In this document: piece by piece, positions 10,196 through 18,269 of the stretch | How positions within the stretch are numbered: position 1 is the stretch's first letter | Layout: each line of letters starts with the position of its first letter | Assembly: GCA_030693565.1 (NCBI GenBank) | Contig: JAUYAJ010000620.1 | Coordinates: 1-40,214 of the forward strand | Origin: Rubrivivax sp. | GTDB taxonomy: Bacteria > Pseudomonadota > Gammaproteobacteria > Burkholderiales > Burkholderiaceae_C | Direction: 5' to 3' | DNA length: 40,214 bases | Notes under the pieces: generated by a model | What the model saw: the letters and a program-made list of their open reading frames with translations, nothing else | Databases searched by the model: none | What the model was told of the DNA's origin: nothing | Translations under genes and position numbers: made by a program

Positions 10196-11159
10196 CAATC
10201 CTCATGCATTCAGCCTGTTCCGGTGGCTTGCGCCCGGAGGCGCGAATGCACGCCTGTCGACCTTCATCTTTCATCGTGTGCTTCCAGAGCCAGATGACTT
10301 GTTGCCCTGGGAGCCGGACGCCGCCAGGTTCGAACGCATCATGGCTTTCATTGCGCGCAATTTCCATGTCTTGCCGCTGGCTGACGCCGCAGCAAAGTTG
10401 ACAGCAGGTCAACTGCCGCCCGCAGCCGCGTGCATCACGTTTGACGACGGATACAGGGACAATTACACCGTTGCTGCGCCGATCTTGCGCCGCCACGGGC
10501 TGACCGCAACTTTCTTCATCGCCACCGGTTTCATCGATGGTGGCCGTATGTGGAACGACACCGTCATTGAGGCCGTTCGGTGTGCCGCGCCTGGTGAACT
10601 CGACTGGCGGGAGTTGGGACTGGGCCTCTGCTCTATCGATGACGCAGGCTCCAGAGTGCGGGCCTATGGCGATGCGCTCACCCGCTTGAAACACCTCGAC
10701 CCAAGCGACCGTGCTGAGCGAACCGCCGAAATTGCGCGCCGTGCCGGTCTTGAAAATCGGTCGGATCTGATGATGTCACGCGAACAAGTCGTCGACCTGC
10801 GTGAGCAGGGCATGACAATCGGAGGTCATACGGTGACGCATCCGATTCTGCGTTGTCTGTCGCCAGAGCAGGCGCGGGCCGAGATCGAAGGCGGCCGTGA
10901 CGAACTGGCTGCCTGGTTGGGCGAAGCGCCCACCGTGTTCGCATACCCGAACGGCCGGCCGGGGCATGACTACAGTGACCGCGACGTAGCGTTGGTGCGG
11001 CAGGCCGGTTTCAGTGCGGCAGTGTCAACGGCCGCGGCGACGGCGGGCGCGCTGTCCGATGTCCTGCAACTGCCACGCTTTACGCCGTGGGATCGATCGA
11101 TGCCGCGATTCGCGGTCCGCTGCGCCACCACGCTCCTGCGTGCGGCACCAATGTCATGA
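10185..11159 (+). CDS. Polysaccharide deacetylase (NodB homology domain)
   Basis: A 324-residue carbohydrate esterase family 4-type deacetylase. The NodB signature is clear: the catalytic/metal motif ITFDDGYRDN (about residues 84-93), then LTATFFIATGFIDG, IGGHTVTHPILRCLS with the two metal-binding histidines, and FAYPNGRPGHDYS. No signal peptide is apparent, and this subfamily (short N-terminus, ARLSTFIFHRVLP start) is common in exosortase polysaccharide loci. It probably removes N-acetyl groups from a glycan or a lipid-linked intermediate, creating a free amine. The ATG at 10185 lies inside the end of the preceding decayed frame. The gene's GC content is lower than that of the conserved blocks. 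Confidence 0.88.
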   Translation: MLHNNPHAFSLFRWLAPGGANARLSTFIFHRVLPEPDDLLPWEPDAARFERIMAFIARNFHVLPLADAAAKLTAGQLPPAAACITFDDGYRDNYTVAAPILRRHGLTATFFIATGFIDGGRMWNDTVIEAVRCAAPGELDWRELGLGLCSIDDAGSRVRAYGDALTRLKHLDPSDRAERTAEIARRAGLENRSDLMMSREQVVDLREQGMTIGGHTVTHPILRCLSPEQARAEIEGGRDELAAWLGEAPTVFAYPNGRPGHDYSDRDVALVRQAGFSAAVSTAAATAGALSDVLQLPRFTPWDRSMPRFAVRCATTLLRAAPMS

Positions 11160-11204
11160 CTGAAGATCGCCGCAAACTCGACCCGGCCCTGGACATCCCT
11201 TGTC

Positions 11205-11477
11205 TTGAATGAACGAAAGCACTGCATGACAGAAGCTATCAAGGGAGGCGCTAGAGACCCACTGATCGTAAAACTCGACATCGAAGGATCGCAGGTGCAT
11301 TTGTTCAAGGAAAATACCCAATGGGTGGCGAGAGCGGGACTGATCACTTTGGAACTTGACGACTGGCTGATGCCATGGGCTGGTATGAGCCAGACATTCT
11401 TCGCCTGTATCAGTCAGCAGTCCTATGAGTATCTGCTGGGTGGAGAGAGCATCTTCTGTTTCCGCAACGCTTCGTGA
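11205..11477 (+). pseudogene. FkbM-type methyltransferase, C-terminal remnant
   Basis: An open frame of about 90 codons encodes only the end of an FkbM-family SAM-dependent methyltransferase: VKLDIEGSQVHLF is the FkbM IDxEG-type motif, and LITLELDDWLMPWAG with YLLGGESIFCFR forms the usual C-terminus of a polysaccharide-locus subgroup. The whole SAM-binding Rossmann portion that should precede it is absent; the frame simply opens after the deacetylase stop, starting at TTG 11205 or ATG 11226. I see no matching N-terminal half nearby. It is therefore most likely a deletion remnant and not functional. Confidence 0.6.
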
Positions 11478-11483
11478 TTGGTC

Positions 11484-12374
11484 ATGGATCCAAAAGTGGT
11501 GAGAAATTGTCCTGTGTGCGCCTCCAGTGGAGCCGCGAGTGTCTGGAGCATCGACCACTACACCGTGTCGCGTTGTGGAAATTGTACGCACTCGTTCGTG
11601 TCGGCAGGTCTGGCGGCTGGCGAACTGGACGGAGCGTACGAGCAGCAATACTACGACGCCGGCGGCGGTTCAACTCGGATTGGCTACGAAGACTATTTAG
11701 CCAAGGCGCCATTGCGAATGCGCAGCTTCGCGAAGCGCCTTCGCGAGTTGGAACAACACACGGCAGATCGTGGTCGTCTGCTTGATTTCGGCTGCGCAGT
11801 TGGGCTGTTTGTCAAGGTTGCAGTCGACGCTGGCTGGGATGCTATTGGCTACGAACGCTCGGCCTGGGCGGCGGAGTACGGTCGTCAACACTTCGGAATC
11901 ACGATTGAGTCTGGTCGAGATGGGCAATGTCCGACTTATGCGCGCAGTTTCGACATGGTGACGATGTGGGATGTCTTGGAGCATCTGGAAGACCCCCGAG
12001 GGGTGCTTCGCTCGGTAGCTGGTTGGATGAAACCTGGTGGTGTGCTTGCCCTCAATACGATAGACAGCGCTTCACTGGGTGCCCGACTCGCTGGTGAGCA
12101 TTGGCGGCACATTTCACCACCGCACCATCTGCAGTACTTCACCCGGGGCTCCTTGACGCGCCTACTTCGCGACTGCGGTTTCCAGGTCATCACGCGACAA
12201 AGCCAAGGCGTTATGTGGAGCGCGGATCGGCGCCGCGGTCAACTGTTAAGTTGGCAGTCGTTGATCGAGGAGATGGTTACGCATTGGCGTTTTCGTCGTG
12301 CTGCCGATGCACTTCACTTGCTTGACGAAATCGACATCGTCGCCGTGTTTGATCCGTCTGTGCTGACGACATGA
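11484..12374 (+). CDS. Class I SAM-dependent methyltransferase
   Basis: A methyltransferase of about 296 residues. The N-terminus carries a probable zinc-binding CxxC pair (NCPVCASSG and RCGNCTHSF, within the first 40 residues), then the SAM-binding core LLDFGCAVGLFVKVAVDAGW, the acidic post-II region YERSAWAAEYG, MVTMWDVLEHLEDPRGVLR and MKPGGVLALNT. This architecture (zinc ribbon plus Methyltransf_23-like domain) is frequent in sugar modification clusters, where such proteins methylate sugars or act as C-methyltransferases. The frame opens at TTG 11478; I prefer the ATG at 11484. Substrate unknown. It lies in the variable segment with moderate GC. Confidence 0.8.
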   Translation: MDPKVVRNCPVCASSGAASVWSIDHYTVSRCGNCTHSFVSAGLAAGELDGAYEQQYYDAGGGSTRIGYEDYLAKAPLRMRSFAKRLRELEQHTADRGRLLDFGCAVGLFVKVAVDAGWDAIGYERSAWAAEYGRQHFGITIESGRDGQCPTYARSFDMVTMWDVLEHLEDPRGVLRSVAGWMKPGGVLALNTIDSASLGARLAGEHWRHISPPHHLQYFTRGSLTRLLRDCGFQVITRQSQGVMWSADRRRGQLLSWQSLIEEMVTHWRFRRAADALHLLDEIDIVAVFDPSVLTT

Positions 12375-12648
12375 TGCACACTGGGCTTAGTAGTTTCGCT
12401 GGCGTTCATCTGCGCCCCTTTTTGCCGACTTCGCTGTGATGTCGCCGTGCAGCGTTCGGCTCAATCCGGCCCTGGTGTCATGTCTGGTTGTTGGTCTTGG
12501 TTCGACTGCGCGGTGCGGTGCGGTCGCAGGCTATGGTGGTCTGAGCGTTGGTTTGCCGAGCGACCGCCAGCTCGTCGCGCTAGAGGCTGCGGCAGCGCAC
12601 TGGTGTCACTTAAGTTTTCGTTCATTCAACATCGCGGTTTTCCTTCAC
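12375..12648. other. Intergenic region with no recognisable gene
   Basis: This 274-base stretch between the methyltransferase and the acyltransferase is open in one frame from 12436, but the translation lacks protein-like character and any family resemblance, and the acyltransferase has a better start at 12649. I see no terminator, repeat or RNA motif. It may hold the promoter of the acyltransferase or the remains of a lost gene. Confidence 0.4.
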
Positions 12649-13257
12649 ATGAACATCAAAACGGCATTGCAAGTCTTGGCGTTGCGAATAGTTCTCAAGA
12701 TGTTCACATGGCTCCAAAGTTCTGCAGTGAGAAACTTGCCTGTGATCGAGGCGTCATTGGGATTCGACGGTGTAGTACGGTTGTTGGAGCACACTGAAGG
12801 GAGTCAAGCGGTGCAGCTCTTGCGTGACGAGGGTGCTGTGATAATGGGTGGCGTGCGTATTCTGCGCAACCTGACGATTCATAACGCTGATCTTGATTTT
12901 AGAAATTTGCGCATCGGTGAGAACTGCCATATTGGCCGCCAGGTATTTCTAGATCTTGCAAATTCCATTGATATCGGAGATCGAGTTACGATATCAATGC
13001 GAACGACGATTTTGACGCATACTGATATTGGCGATAGCAGGTGCGGCTTGCCGAGAGTCGATGCGAAGGTGACGATTGGTGACGACGTATATATTGGCGC
13101 TGGGGCCATGTTGCTTCCAGGTGTGAACTTGGGTCCGGGCTCGATCGTCGCCGCCGGTGCGGTTGTGACGCGGGACGTTGCTCCAGGAGTTGTCGTCGCA
13201 GGATCACCGGCGCGACCACTGACGAGCGCGGATGGTCAACCATGGAACTGGCGCTAA
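12649..13257 (+). CDS. Left-handed beta-helix acyltransferase (hexapeptide repeat)
   Basis: A 202-residue acyltransferase of the LbH family. Hexapeptide-type turns run through LRIGENCHIGRQVFLDLANS, IDIGDRVTISMRTTILTHTD, VTIGDDVYIGAGAMLLPGVN and LGPGSIVAAGAVVTRDVAPG, ending in VVAGSPARPL, which is the standard end of maltose/galactoside O-acetyltransferase-like enzymes. It would transfer an acetyl or similar acyl group from CoA to a sugar hydroxyl or amine. The ATG at 12649 (MNIKTALQVLALR) gives a normal-length protein; an open frame extends 71 codons upstream but is not protein-like. The gene is less GC-rich than the flanking core. It sits directly before the amino-sugar operon. Confidence 0.82.
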   Translation: MNIKTALQVLALRIVLKMFTWLQSSAVRNLPVIEASLGFDGVVRLLEHTEGSQAVQLLRDEGAVIMGGVRILRNLTIHNADLDFRNLRIGENCHIGRQVFLDLANSIDIGDRVTISMRTTILTHTDIGDSRCGLPRVDAKVTIGDDVYIGAGAMLLPGVNLGPGSIVAAGAVVTRDVAPGVVVAGSPARPLTSADGQPWNWR

Positions 13258-13278
13258 CCGGTTCCAAAGGAGCAAACA

Positions 13279-14268
13279 ATGACAGAAACCACTAAGAGAG
13301 TTCTCGTCACCGGCGCAGGTGGATTCATTGGTAGTCATCTGGTCGAGCGCCTGGTGCGCGACGGCCACAAGGTCCGCGCGCTAGTGCATTACAACTCGCG
13401 CAACGACTGGGGCAACCTCGAACTGATCGATCCTGCAGTCAAGCGCGAGATCGAGGTCGTCACTGGCGACATTGCCGATCCGTTTCTGGTGCGCCACGCA
13501 ACCAAGCGGGTGCAACTGGTCTACCACCTGTCATCGCTGATTGCCATTCCCTACTCCTACGTGGCGCCACAGAGCTACGTACAGACTAATGTGCAGGGCG
13601 CCATCAACGTGTTGCAGGCTGCTCGCGATGAGGGTGTCGAGCGCGTCGTCCACACATCCACAAGCGAGTGCTATGGCACGGCGCAGTATGTGCCCATCGA
13701 CGAGAAGCATCCGCTGCAGGGCCAGTCTCCCTACTCGGCCAGCAAGATCGGGGCGGACATGCTTGCCGAGAGCTACTGGAGATCATTCGAGCTTCCGGTG
13801 GCCATCATCCGGCCGTTCAACACCTTCGGCCCGCGGCAGTCGGCACGCGCGGTGATCCCGACCATCATTTCACAGGCCCTCAAGGGCGGCACGATCAAGC
13901 TGGGCTCCTTATCGCCCACGCGCGACATGAACTTCGTCGACAACACCATCGACGGTTTCCTGGCGGTGGCCAGCCATCCTGACGCTGTTGGGCAGGTGTT
14001 CAATATCGGCTCGGGGCGCGAGATCAGTGTCGGCGATTTGGCCCGACTGATCGTCGGTCTGGTCGGCAGCTCTTCCGAGGTTGTCGAGGACAGCCAAAGA
14101 ATCCGGCCAGTCAACAGCGAAGTGGAGCGATTGTTATGCGACCATGGCAAGGCATCTCAGCTGTTGGGATGGACGCCCAGGGTCGATCTGGAAGAGGGAC
14201 TGCAACGTTCGATCGAATGGTTCCGGCGCCACCTCGACCGCTATAAGACCGACATCTACAACGTCTGA
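13279..14268 (+). CDS. NAD(P)-dependent nucleotide-sugar 4,6-dehydratase (LegB-like SDR)
   Basis: An extended short-chain dehydrogenase/reductase of 329 residues. The NAD motif TGAGGFIGSH is at 11-20, the TSTSECYG active-site strand at 126-133, and the YSASK catalytic Tyr/Lys at 152-156. ALVHYNSRNDWGNLE resembles the LegB group of nucleotide-sugar 4,6-dehydratases, which make a 4-keto-6-deoxy sugar. A strong ribosome-binding site AAAGGAG precedes the ATG. The next three genes (nucleotidyltransferase, DegT aminotransferase, glycosyltransferase) are tightly packed, so the unit reads as synthesis and transfer of a 4-amino-4,6-dideoxy sugar. Simple epimerase function cannot be excluded. Confidence 0.85.
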   Translation: MTETTKRVLVTGAGGFIGSHLVERLVRDGHKVRALVHYNSRNDWGNLELIDPAVKREIEVVTGDIADPFLVRHATKRVQLVYHLSSLIAIPYSYVAPQSYVQTNVQGAINVLQAARDEGVERVVHTSTSECYGTAQYVPIDEKHPLQGQSPYSASKIGADMLAESYWRSFELPVAIIRPFNTFGPRQSARAVIPTIISQALKGGTIKLGSLSPTRDMNFVDNTIDGFLAVASHPDAVGQVFNIGSGREISVGDLARLIVGLVGSSSEVVEDSQRIRPVNSEVERLLCDHGKASQLLGWTPRVDLEEGLQRSIEWFRRHLDRYKTDIYNV

Positions 14269-14280
14269 CGGGGGAATGCG

Positions 14281-15003
14281 ATGCGTGCTGTGATTCTGGC
14301 GGGGGGTAAAGGCCAGCGGCTGCGGCCGTACACGACGGTGCTGCCCAAGCCGCTGATGCCGATCGGTGACATGCCGATACTGGAGGTGGTGTTGCGTCAA
14401 CTCAAGGCCGCGGGTGTGACCCGCGTGACCATGGCCGTGGGTTACTTGGCGGAACTGATGCAGGCGTTTTTCGGCGACGGCCGGCGCCTGGGGCTGGAGA
14501 TCGACTACTCGTTCGAGGAGCGACCACTTGGTACCGTTGGGCCGTTGACGCTTATCCCGTCTCTGCGTGACGAGAGCGATTTTCTGATGATGAACGGTGA
14601 TGTGCTGACGACGATCGACTATTCGAAGTTGCTCGCCCGGCACCGCGATTCGAATGCCGAGGTGACCATAGCCACTTACCGGCGCGAGGTCAAGATTGAC
14701 TTCGGCGTCATCGAAACCGATGAGGACAATCTGCTGACTGCCTATGTTGAAAAGCCGCAGTTCGATTACCGGGTCAGCATGGGCATCTACTGCTTCAAGT
14801 CCAGCGTGCTAGAGCAGTTGAAGCACGGCCAACACCTTGACTTTCCCGACCTTGTGAAGAGCCTGCTGGCGGGTGGTCGCAAGGTGGCGTCCTACCCGTT
14901 CGACGGCTATTGGCTCGACATGGGGCGACCCGATGACTACGCCACCGCGATAGAGGAGTTCGAGTCGCGGCGCAACGAGTTTCTTCCTCACGAGGCTGCA
15001 TGA
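14281..15003 (+). CDS. Sugar-1-phosphate nucleotidyltransferase
   Basis: A 240-residue nucleotidyltransferase of the RmlA/GMP-type family. The nucleotide-binding signature ILAGGKGQRLRPYT is at 5-18 followed by LPKPLMPIGDMPILE; the metal-binding FLMMNGDVLT is near residue 105; and GYWLDMGRPDDYATA ends the catalytic domain. It has no C-terminal LbH or cupin domain. It would activate a sugar-1-phosphate as an NDP-sugar for the dehydratase encoded upstream. A GGGGGA ribosome-binding site precedes the ATG, and the stop overlaps the aminotransferase start. The base used (UDP, GDP, dTDP or CDP) is not decidable from the sequence. Confidence 0.86.
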   Translation: MRAVILAGGKGQRLRPYTTVLPKPLMPIGDMPILEVVLRQLKAAGVTRVTMAVGYLAELMQAFFGDGRRLGLEIDYSFEERPLGTVGPLTLIPSLRDESDFLMMNGDVLTTIDYSKLLARHRDSNAEVTIATYRREVKIDFGVIETDEDNLLTAYVEKPQFDYRVSMGIYCFKSSVLEQLKHGQHLDFPDLVKSLLAGGRKVASYPFDGYWLDMGRPDDYATAIEEFESRRNEFLPHEAA

Positions 15004-16178
15004 TGAACTGGCAAGTTCCGTTGTTCGATCCTGACCTGGGCCCCGAAGAGGAGCAGGCGGTGATCGATGTGATCCGCTCGAAGTGGTTGACGATGGGCGA
15101 CCGCACCAAGGCCTTCGAGCGTGCCTTTGCGTCGGAAACTGGCGTGCCTGTGGCCCTGGCCTGCAACAGCGCCACCGCAGCGCTGCACATGGCGCTGGCG
15201 GCCCTGGACATTGGCCCTGGCGACGACGTGATCGTGCCATCGCTGACCTTCGTGGCCACCGCGAATGCGGTTCGGTACTGTGGCGCTCGCCCGGTCTTTG
15301 CGGACGTGGCATCAATCGATGACTGGAACGTCGACGCCGCATCGATCGAGCGGGTGCTGACGCCGGCCACCAAGGCGGTTGTCGTGGTGCACTACGCGGG
15401 TTATGCCTGCGACATGCCGGGCATCATGGCGCTGGCAGCCCGCCGTGGATTGCTGGTGGTTGAGGACGTTGCCCATGCGCCCTGCGCCAGCCTGGACGGC
15501 GTTGCGCTGGGTGCTTGGGGCGATGTGGGCTGTTTCAGCTTCTTTTCCAACAAGAACATGACCACGGCCGAGGGCGGCATGGTCACGACACGGCGGCCCG
15601 AACTGGCCGAAAGGCTGGGTTGGTTGCGCTCACATGGCATGACGACCCTGACACTCGACCGGCACAAGGGGCACGCCTTTGGCTATGACGTGGTGGCCCT
15701 GGGCTTCAACTACCGCATGAGCGAACTGAATGCGGCGCTGGGGTTGGTGCAATTGCGGCGTGTTCGCGAACGCAATGCGCTCCGAGGCGAACTGGTGTCG
15801 GCCTATCGGCAGCGGCTTGCTCAGGTGCCTGGACTGGGACTGCCCTTTGCCGCTCATCGTGGCGAGGCGGCTTTCCACCTCATGCCGGTGTTGCTTCCGC
15901 CCGGAGTACGCCGGTTCGATGTGATGACAGCCATGCGCGAGGCGGGAGTGCAGACCAGCATCCACTACCGGCCGGTGGACACCTTCACGGCGTATGTGCA
16001 AGCCGGGTTAGGCCCGTCAACCGAGGTTCCACTGTCGCATCTGATCGGCGAGCGCGTGGTCACATTGCCTCTGTATCCCAGTATGCGCATTGAACAGGTT
16101 GACCTTGTGTGCGCGGCGCTTCAGAAAGCCGTGCAGGGCGCTGCAAAGGCGCACGAGTCGCCAGCGACTGACGCATGA
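15003..16178 (+). CDS. DegT/DnrJ/EryC1 family PLP-dependent sugar aminotransferase
   Basis: A PLP-dependent sugar aminotransferase of 391 residues. The substrate/PLP region NSATAALHMALAAL is at about 55-68, VEDVAHAP holds the PLP-binding Asp, and SFFSNKNMTTAEGG holds the Schiff-base lysine (about Lys184). NYRMSELNAALGLVQL follows, as usual in the family. It would aminate the keto sugar made by the LegB-like dehydratase, usually at C4, giving an amine that can be acylated. Two adjacent ATGs (15000 and 15003) overlap the previous stop; either could be used. It ends overlapping the next glycosyltransferase by 4 bases. Confidence 0.88.
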   Translation: MNWQVPLFDPDLGPEEEQAVIDVIRSKWLTMGDRTKAFERAFASETGVPVALACNSATAALHMALAALDIGPGDDVIVPSLTFVATANAVRYCGARPVFADVASIDDWNVDAASIERVLTPATKAVVVVHYAGYACDMPGIMALAARRGLLVVEDVAHAPCASLDGVALGAWGDVGCFSFFSNKNMTTAEGGMVTTRRPELAERLGWLRSHGMTTLTLDRHKGHAFGYDVVALGFNYRMSELNAALGLVQLRRVRERNALRGELVSAYRQRLAQVPGLGLPFAAHRGEAAFHLMPVLLPPGVRRFDVMTAMREAGVQTSIHYRPVDTFTAYVQAGLGPSTEVPLSHLIGERVVTLPLYPSMRIEQVDLVCAALQKAVQGAAKAHESPATDA

Positions 16179-17266
16179 CGGGCCAGAGAATCTGCTTTGT
16201 CGGTTGGGGCGACCACGTTCACTTTGAACGGTGGGTGAATCGATTTGCAGGTCTGGGACATACGTTGAGTGTGGTCTCGTTCACCGATCTGGGCCGGTTC
16301 TCCCCAGAGGTCACGGCGCATCGCATCGGTCTGCGAGATCGCGGCATGCGTTGGCAGATCTTGATGCTGCGCTACCTTCTGTGGCGCATCCAGCCGCAGG
16401 TCGTACATGTGCACTGGGCAGGCTTCGCACCTGCCGTGATGTCGGCCTGGCGAGGCCCAACCGTCATCACCGCCTGGGGCTCAGATATCTACCGTGCGGG
16501 CGAGCGGCCTGCGCCCGACAGGCTGGCGCTGCAGCGTTCGCTGCGCCAAGCCGATGTTGTGACCTGTGACTCTGACGACCTGGCGCGTGAGATCGCCGGT
16601 CTGGCCGGCACCCTTCGCCGGCCAGTCGATGTGCTCCAGTGGGGCGTGGACGTTGACACCTTCGCGCCTGGCCCACCAATCCATCCGATCGGGCGGCAAC
16701 TGGCTGGGCTGGGGGGGCCTGTGGTCTTCAGTGCACGCAATTTCACGCCGCTCTACAACCAGGACACCGTGGTTCGCGCCTTCGCACTGGCCAGGCGCCA
16801 TGTGCCAGAGGCCGTGCTGGTGATGAAATTCCACAATGGCTTGATCGAAGAGCGTGATCGCATCCAGGCGCTCGCCAATGAGCTGGGCATTGCGCAAGCG
16901 GTAGTCATCATCGATTCGGTTCCCTACGAACAGATGGCTGACTTCTACCGTGTGGCGGCGGTGACAGTGTCCATTCCGTCGTCCGATGCGACGCCAATGG
17001 CTCTGTTGGAGGCCATGGCCTGCGGGTCAGCGCCGGTATTCTCGGACCTGCCGTCATTGCGGGAATGGATCGTCGATGGGCAGAACGGTTATCTGGTTGC
17101 GTCGTCCGATGTCGATATGTTGGCCTTACGGTTGGTTGATCTTCTGCAAAAGCCCGATTTGCGTGCGGATTTCGCGCGCCGGAATCGTGCCATTGTGATC
17201 GAGCGAGGCAGCGAGGCAGCGAGTGCGGCGGCAATGCAGGCCACCTACCGAGAACTCGCTCGCTGA
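16175..17266 (+). CDS. Glycosyltransferase family 4
   Basis: A 363-residue GT-B glycosyltransferase: MTGQRICFVGWGDHVHFERW at the start, VVHVHWAGFAP and ITAWGSDIYR in the acceptor domain, then VVFSARNFTPLYNQD, YEQMADFYRVAAVTVSIPSS and the EX7E region ATPMALLEAMACGSAPVFSD in the donor domain. Its coupled start (ATGA with the DegT gene) suggests that it transfers the amino sugar made by this operon, although that is inference. It is the last plus-strand gene before a convergent junction with the AT-rich methyltransferase gene at 17341; I see no clear terminator in the 74-base gap. Confidence 0.86.
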   Translation: MTGQRICFVGWGDHVHFERWVNRFAGLGHTLSVVSFTDLGRFSPEVTAHRIGLRDRGMRWQILMLRYLLWRIQPQVVHVHWAGFAPAVMSAWRGPTVITAWGSDIYRAGERPAPDRLALQRSLRQADVVTCDSDDLAREIAGLAGTLRRPVDVLQWGVDVDTFAPGPPIHPIGRQLAGLGGPVVFSARNFTPLYNQDTVVRAFALARRHVPEAVLVMKFHNGLIEERDRIQALANELGIAQAVVIIDSVPYEQMADFYRVAAVTVSIPSSDATPMALLEAMACGSAPVFSDLPSLREWIVDGQNGYLVASSDVDMLALRLVDLLQKPDLRADFARRNRAIVIERGSEAASAAAMQATYRELAR

Positions 17267-17340
17267 GTTGCGGGTGAAGCCGCCTACTCGAAGCTGCCCT
17301 GCCGCTGGCATTCCGCTTGATTCAAGGGTTATTTTGTGCG

Positions 17341-18207
17341 TCACTGAGAGCGTGATTGCGGTGCCAGCACGTAAATGGATGAAAGAATGGATACCTGTTC
17401 TGGAGTCATCTTGGCGAAGCGTTCCTTCATCGGCAAGTTCTTGGCCAACTCAAGTGTTTCTGGATGTGGCTGGCTTGACTCAAAAAGTATCGTGTAACCA
17501 GACTTCAGAAACAAGTCGCGATACTCGTGATGGCGCAGCCTATTCTCGCCCTCCTTTGTTAGCCAATTGACGATTTTGTGATTTTCGGTCGACCAAGTTA
17601 GAAAGTTTATTTTTGATATTGATTTGTCTCTATGTTCGAGGTGATCGGAGTGATCGATACAGTGAATCATCATTCCGGTTGTAGATAATTTTGGATGCAA
17701 CTGTGTTAGCAGCCTTGAGATGCCCCCTGGTGGGATGTGCTCTAGTACAGTTCTGGATATTATGAAATCAACGCTACCATCGGGTATTGATTGAGGATCA
17801 AACGGCGCCAAGTACTCTAGATTAAAATCCCGAATTGTCGTTTTTGTCGCTGCGTCAGGGTATGCTTGAAGTTGTGTCCTCAGGACGTCCAAAGTGGCGG
17901 CGAAGGTTACGTCATCGAGGTGTGGAGTTAGATCGGTAAGGAGAAGTTTTTGGGCCCCTCGGAGACTCAACATAATTGGTATTGTTGGAAACCATCCGGA
18001 TCCGATCTCTAGGATGGTTGCACCTGCGAAGGAGCGGCCTAACGATGTGACGGCGCATTCCATCTCATTAAGATCTGTTAACGTGTTGCGAATGTTTCCA
18101 GGATCCGGTTGGTACCCGAATATCTGTCTCTTTAGTCGCCTGATCGAATTTCCGAATGGCAGCCTTCCGAGTATTGCAAGTTTCGTTACATGTAATTTGA
18201 AGTTCAT
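17341..18207 (-). CDS. Class I SAM-dependent methyltransferase, AT-rich
   Basis: A methyltransferase of about 288 residues. The SAM-binding motif ATILEIGSGWFPTIPIML and the post-motif LLLTDLTPHLDD are followed by DGSVDFIISRTVLEHIPPGG and a MIHCIDHSDHLEHRDKSIS stretch, typical of Methyltransf_11/23-like enzymes in polysaccharide loci. The ATG at 18207 is preferred; a TTG at 18219 would add four residues. The gene and its upstream region are strikingly AT-rich for this window: bases 18181-18240 have only 18 G/C in 60. Codon choice differs accordingly, so recent transfer from another organism is likely. The substrate is unknown. Confidence 0.8.
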   Translation of the reverse strand: MNFKLHVTKLAILGRLPFGNSIRRLKRQIFGYQPDPGNIRNTLTDLNEMECAVTSLGRSFAGATILEIGSGWFPTIPIMLSLRGAQKLLLTDLTPHLDDVTFAATLDVLRTQLQAYPDAATKTTIRDFNLEYLAPFDPQSIPDGSVDFIISRTVLEHIPPGGISRLLTQLHPKLSTTGMMIHCIDHSDHLEHRDKSISKINFLTWSTENHKIVNWLTKEGENRLRHHEYRDLFLKSGYTILFESSQPHPETLELAKNLPMKERFAKMTPEQVSILSSIYVLAPQSRSQ

Positions 18208-18269
18208 ATTGATTATCAAATATTCGCCAAGCTGATATCGAGTATATGTGAAACGAGTTTATGATGCAA

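Noticed and set aside
12436..12648. N-terminal extension of the hexapeptide acyltransferase
   Set aside because: The extension is Gly/Ala/Ser-rich without conserved character; the ATG at 12649 gives a normal family length.
9396..13278. Insertion sequence or transposase remnant as the cause of gene decay
   Set aside because: No transposase-like frame, terminal inverted repeat or target duplication was found by reading both strands.
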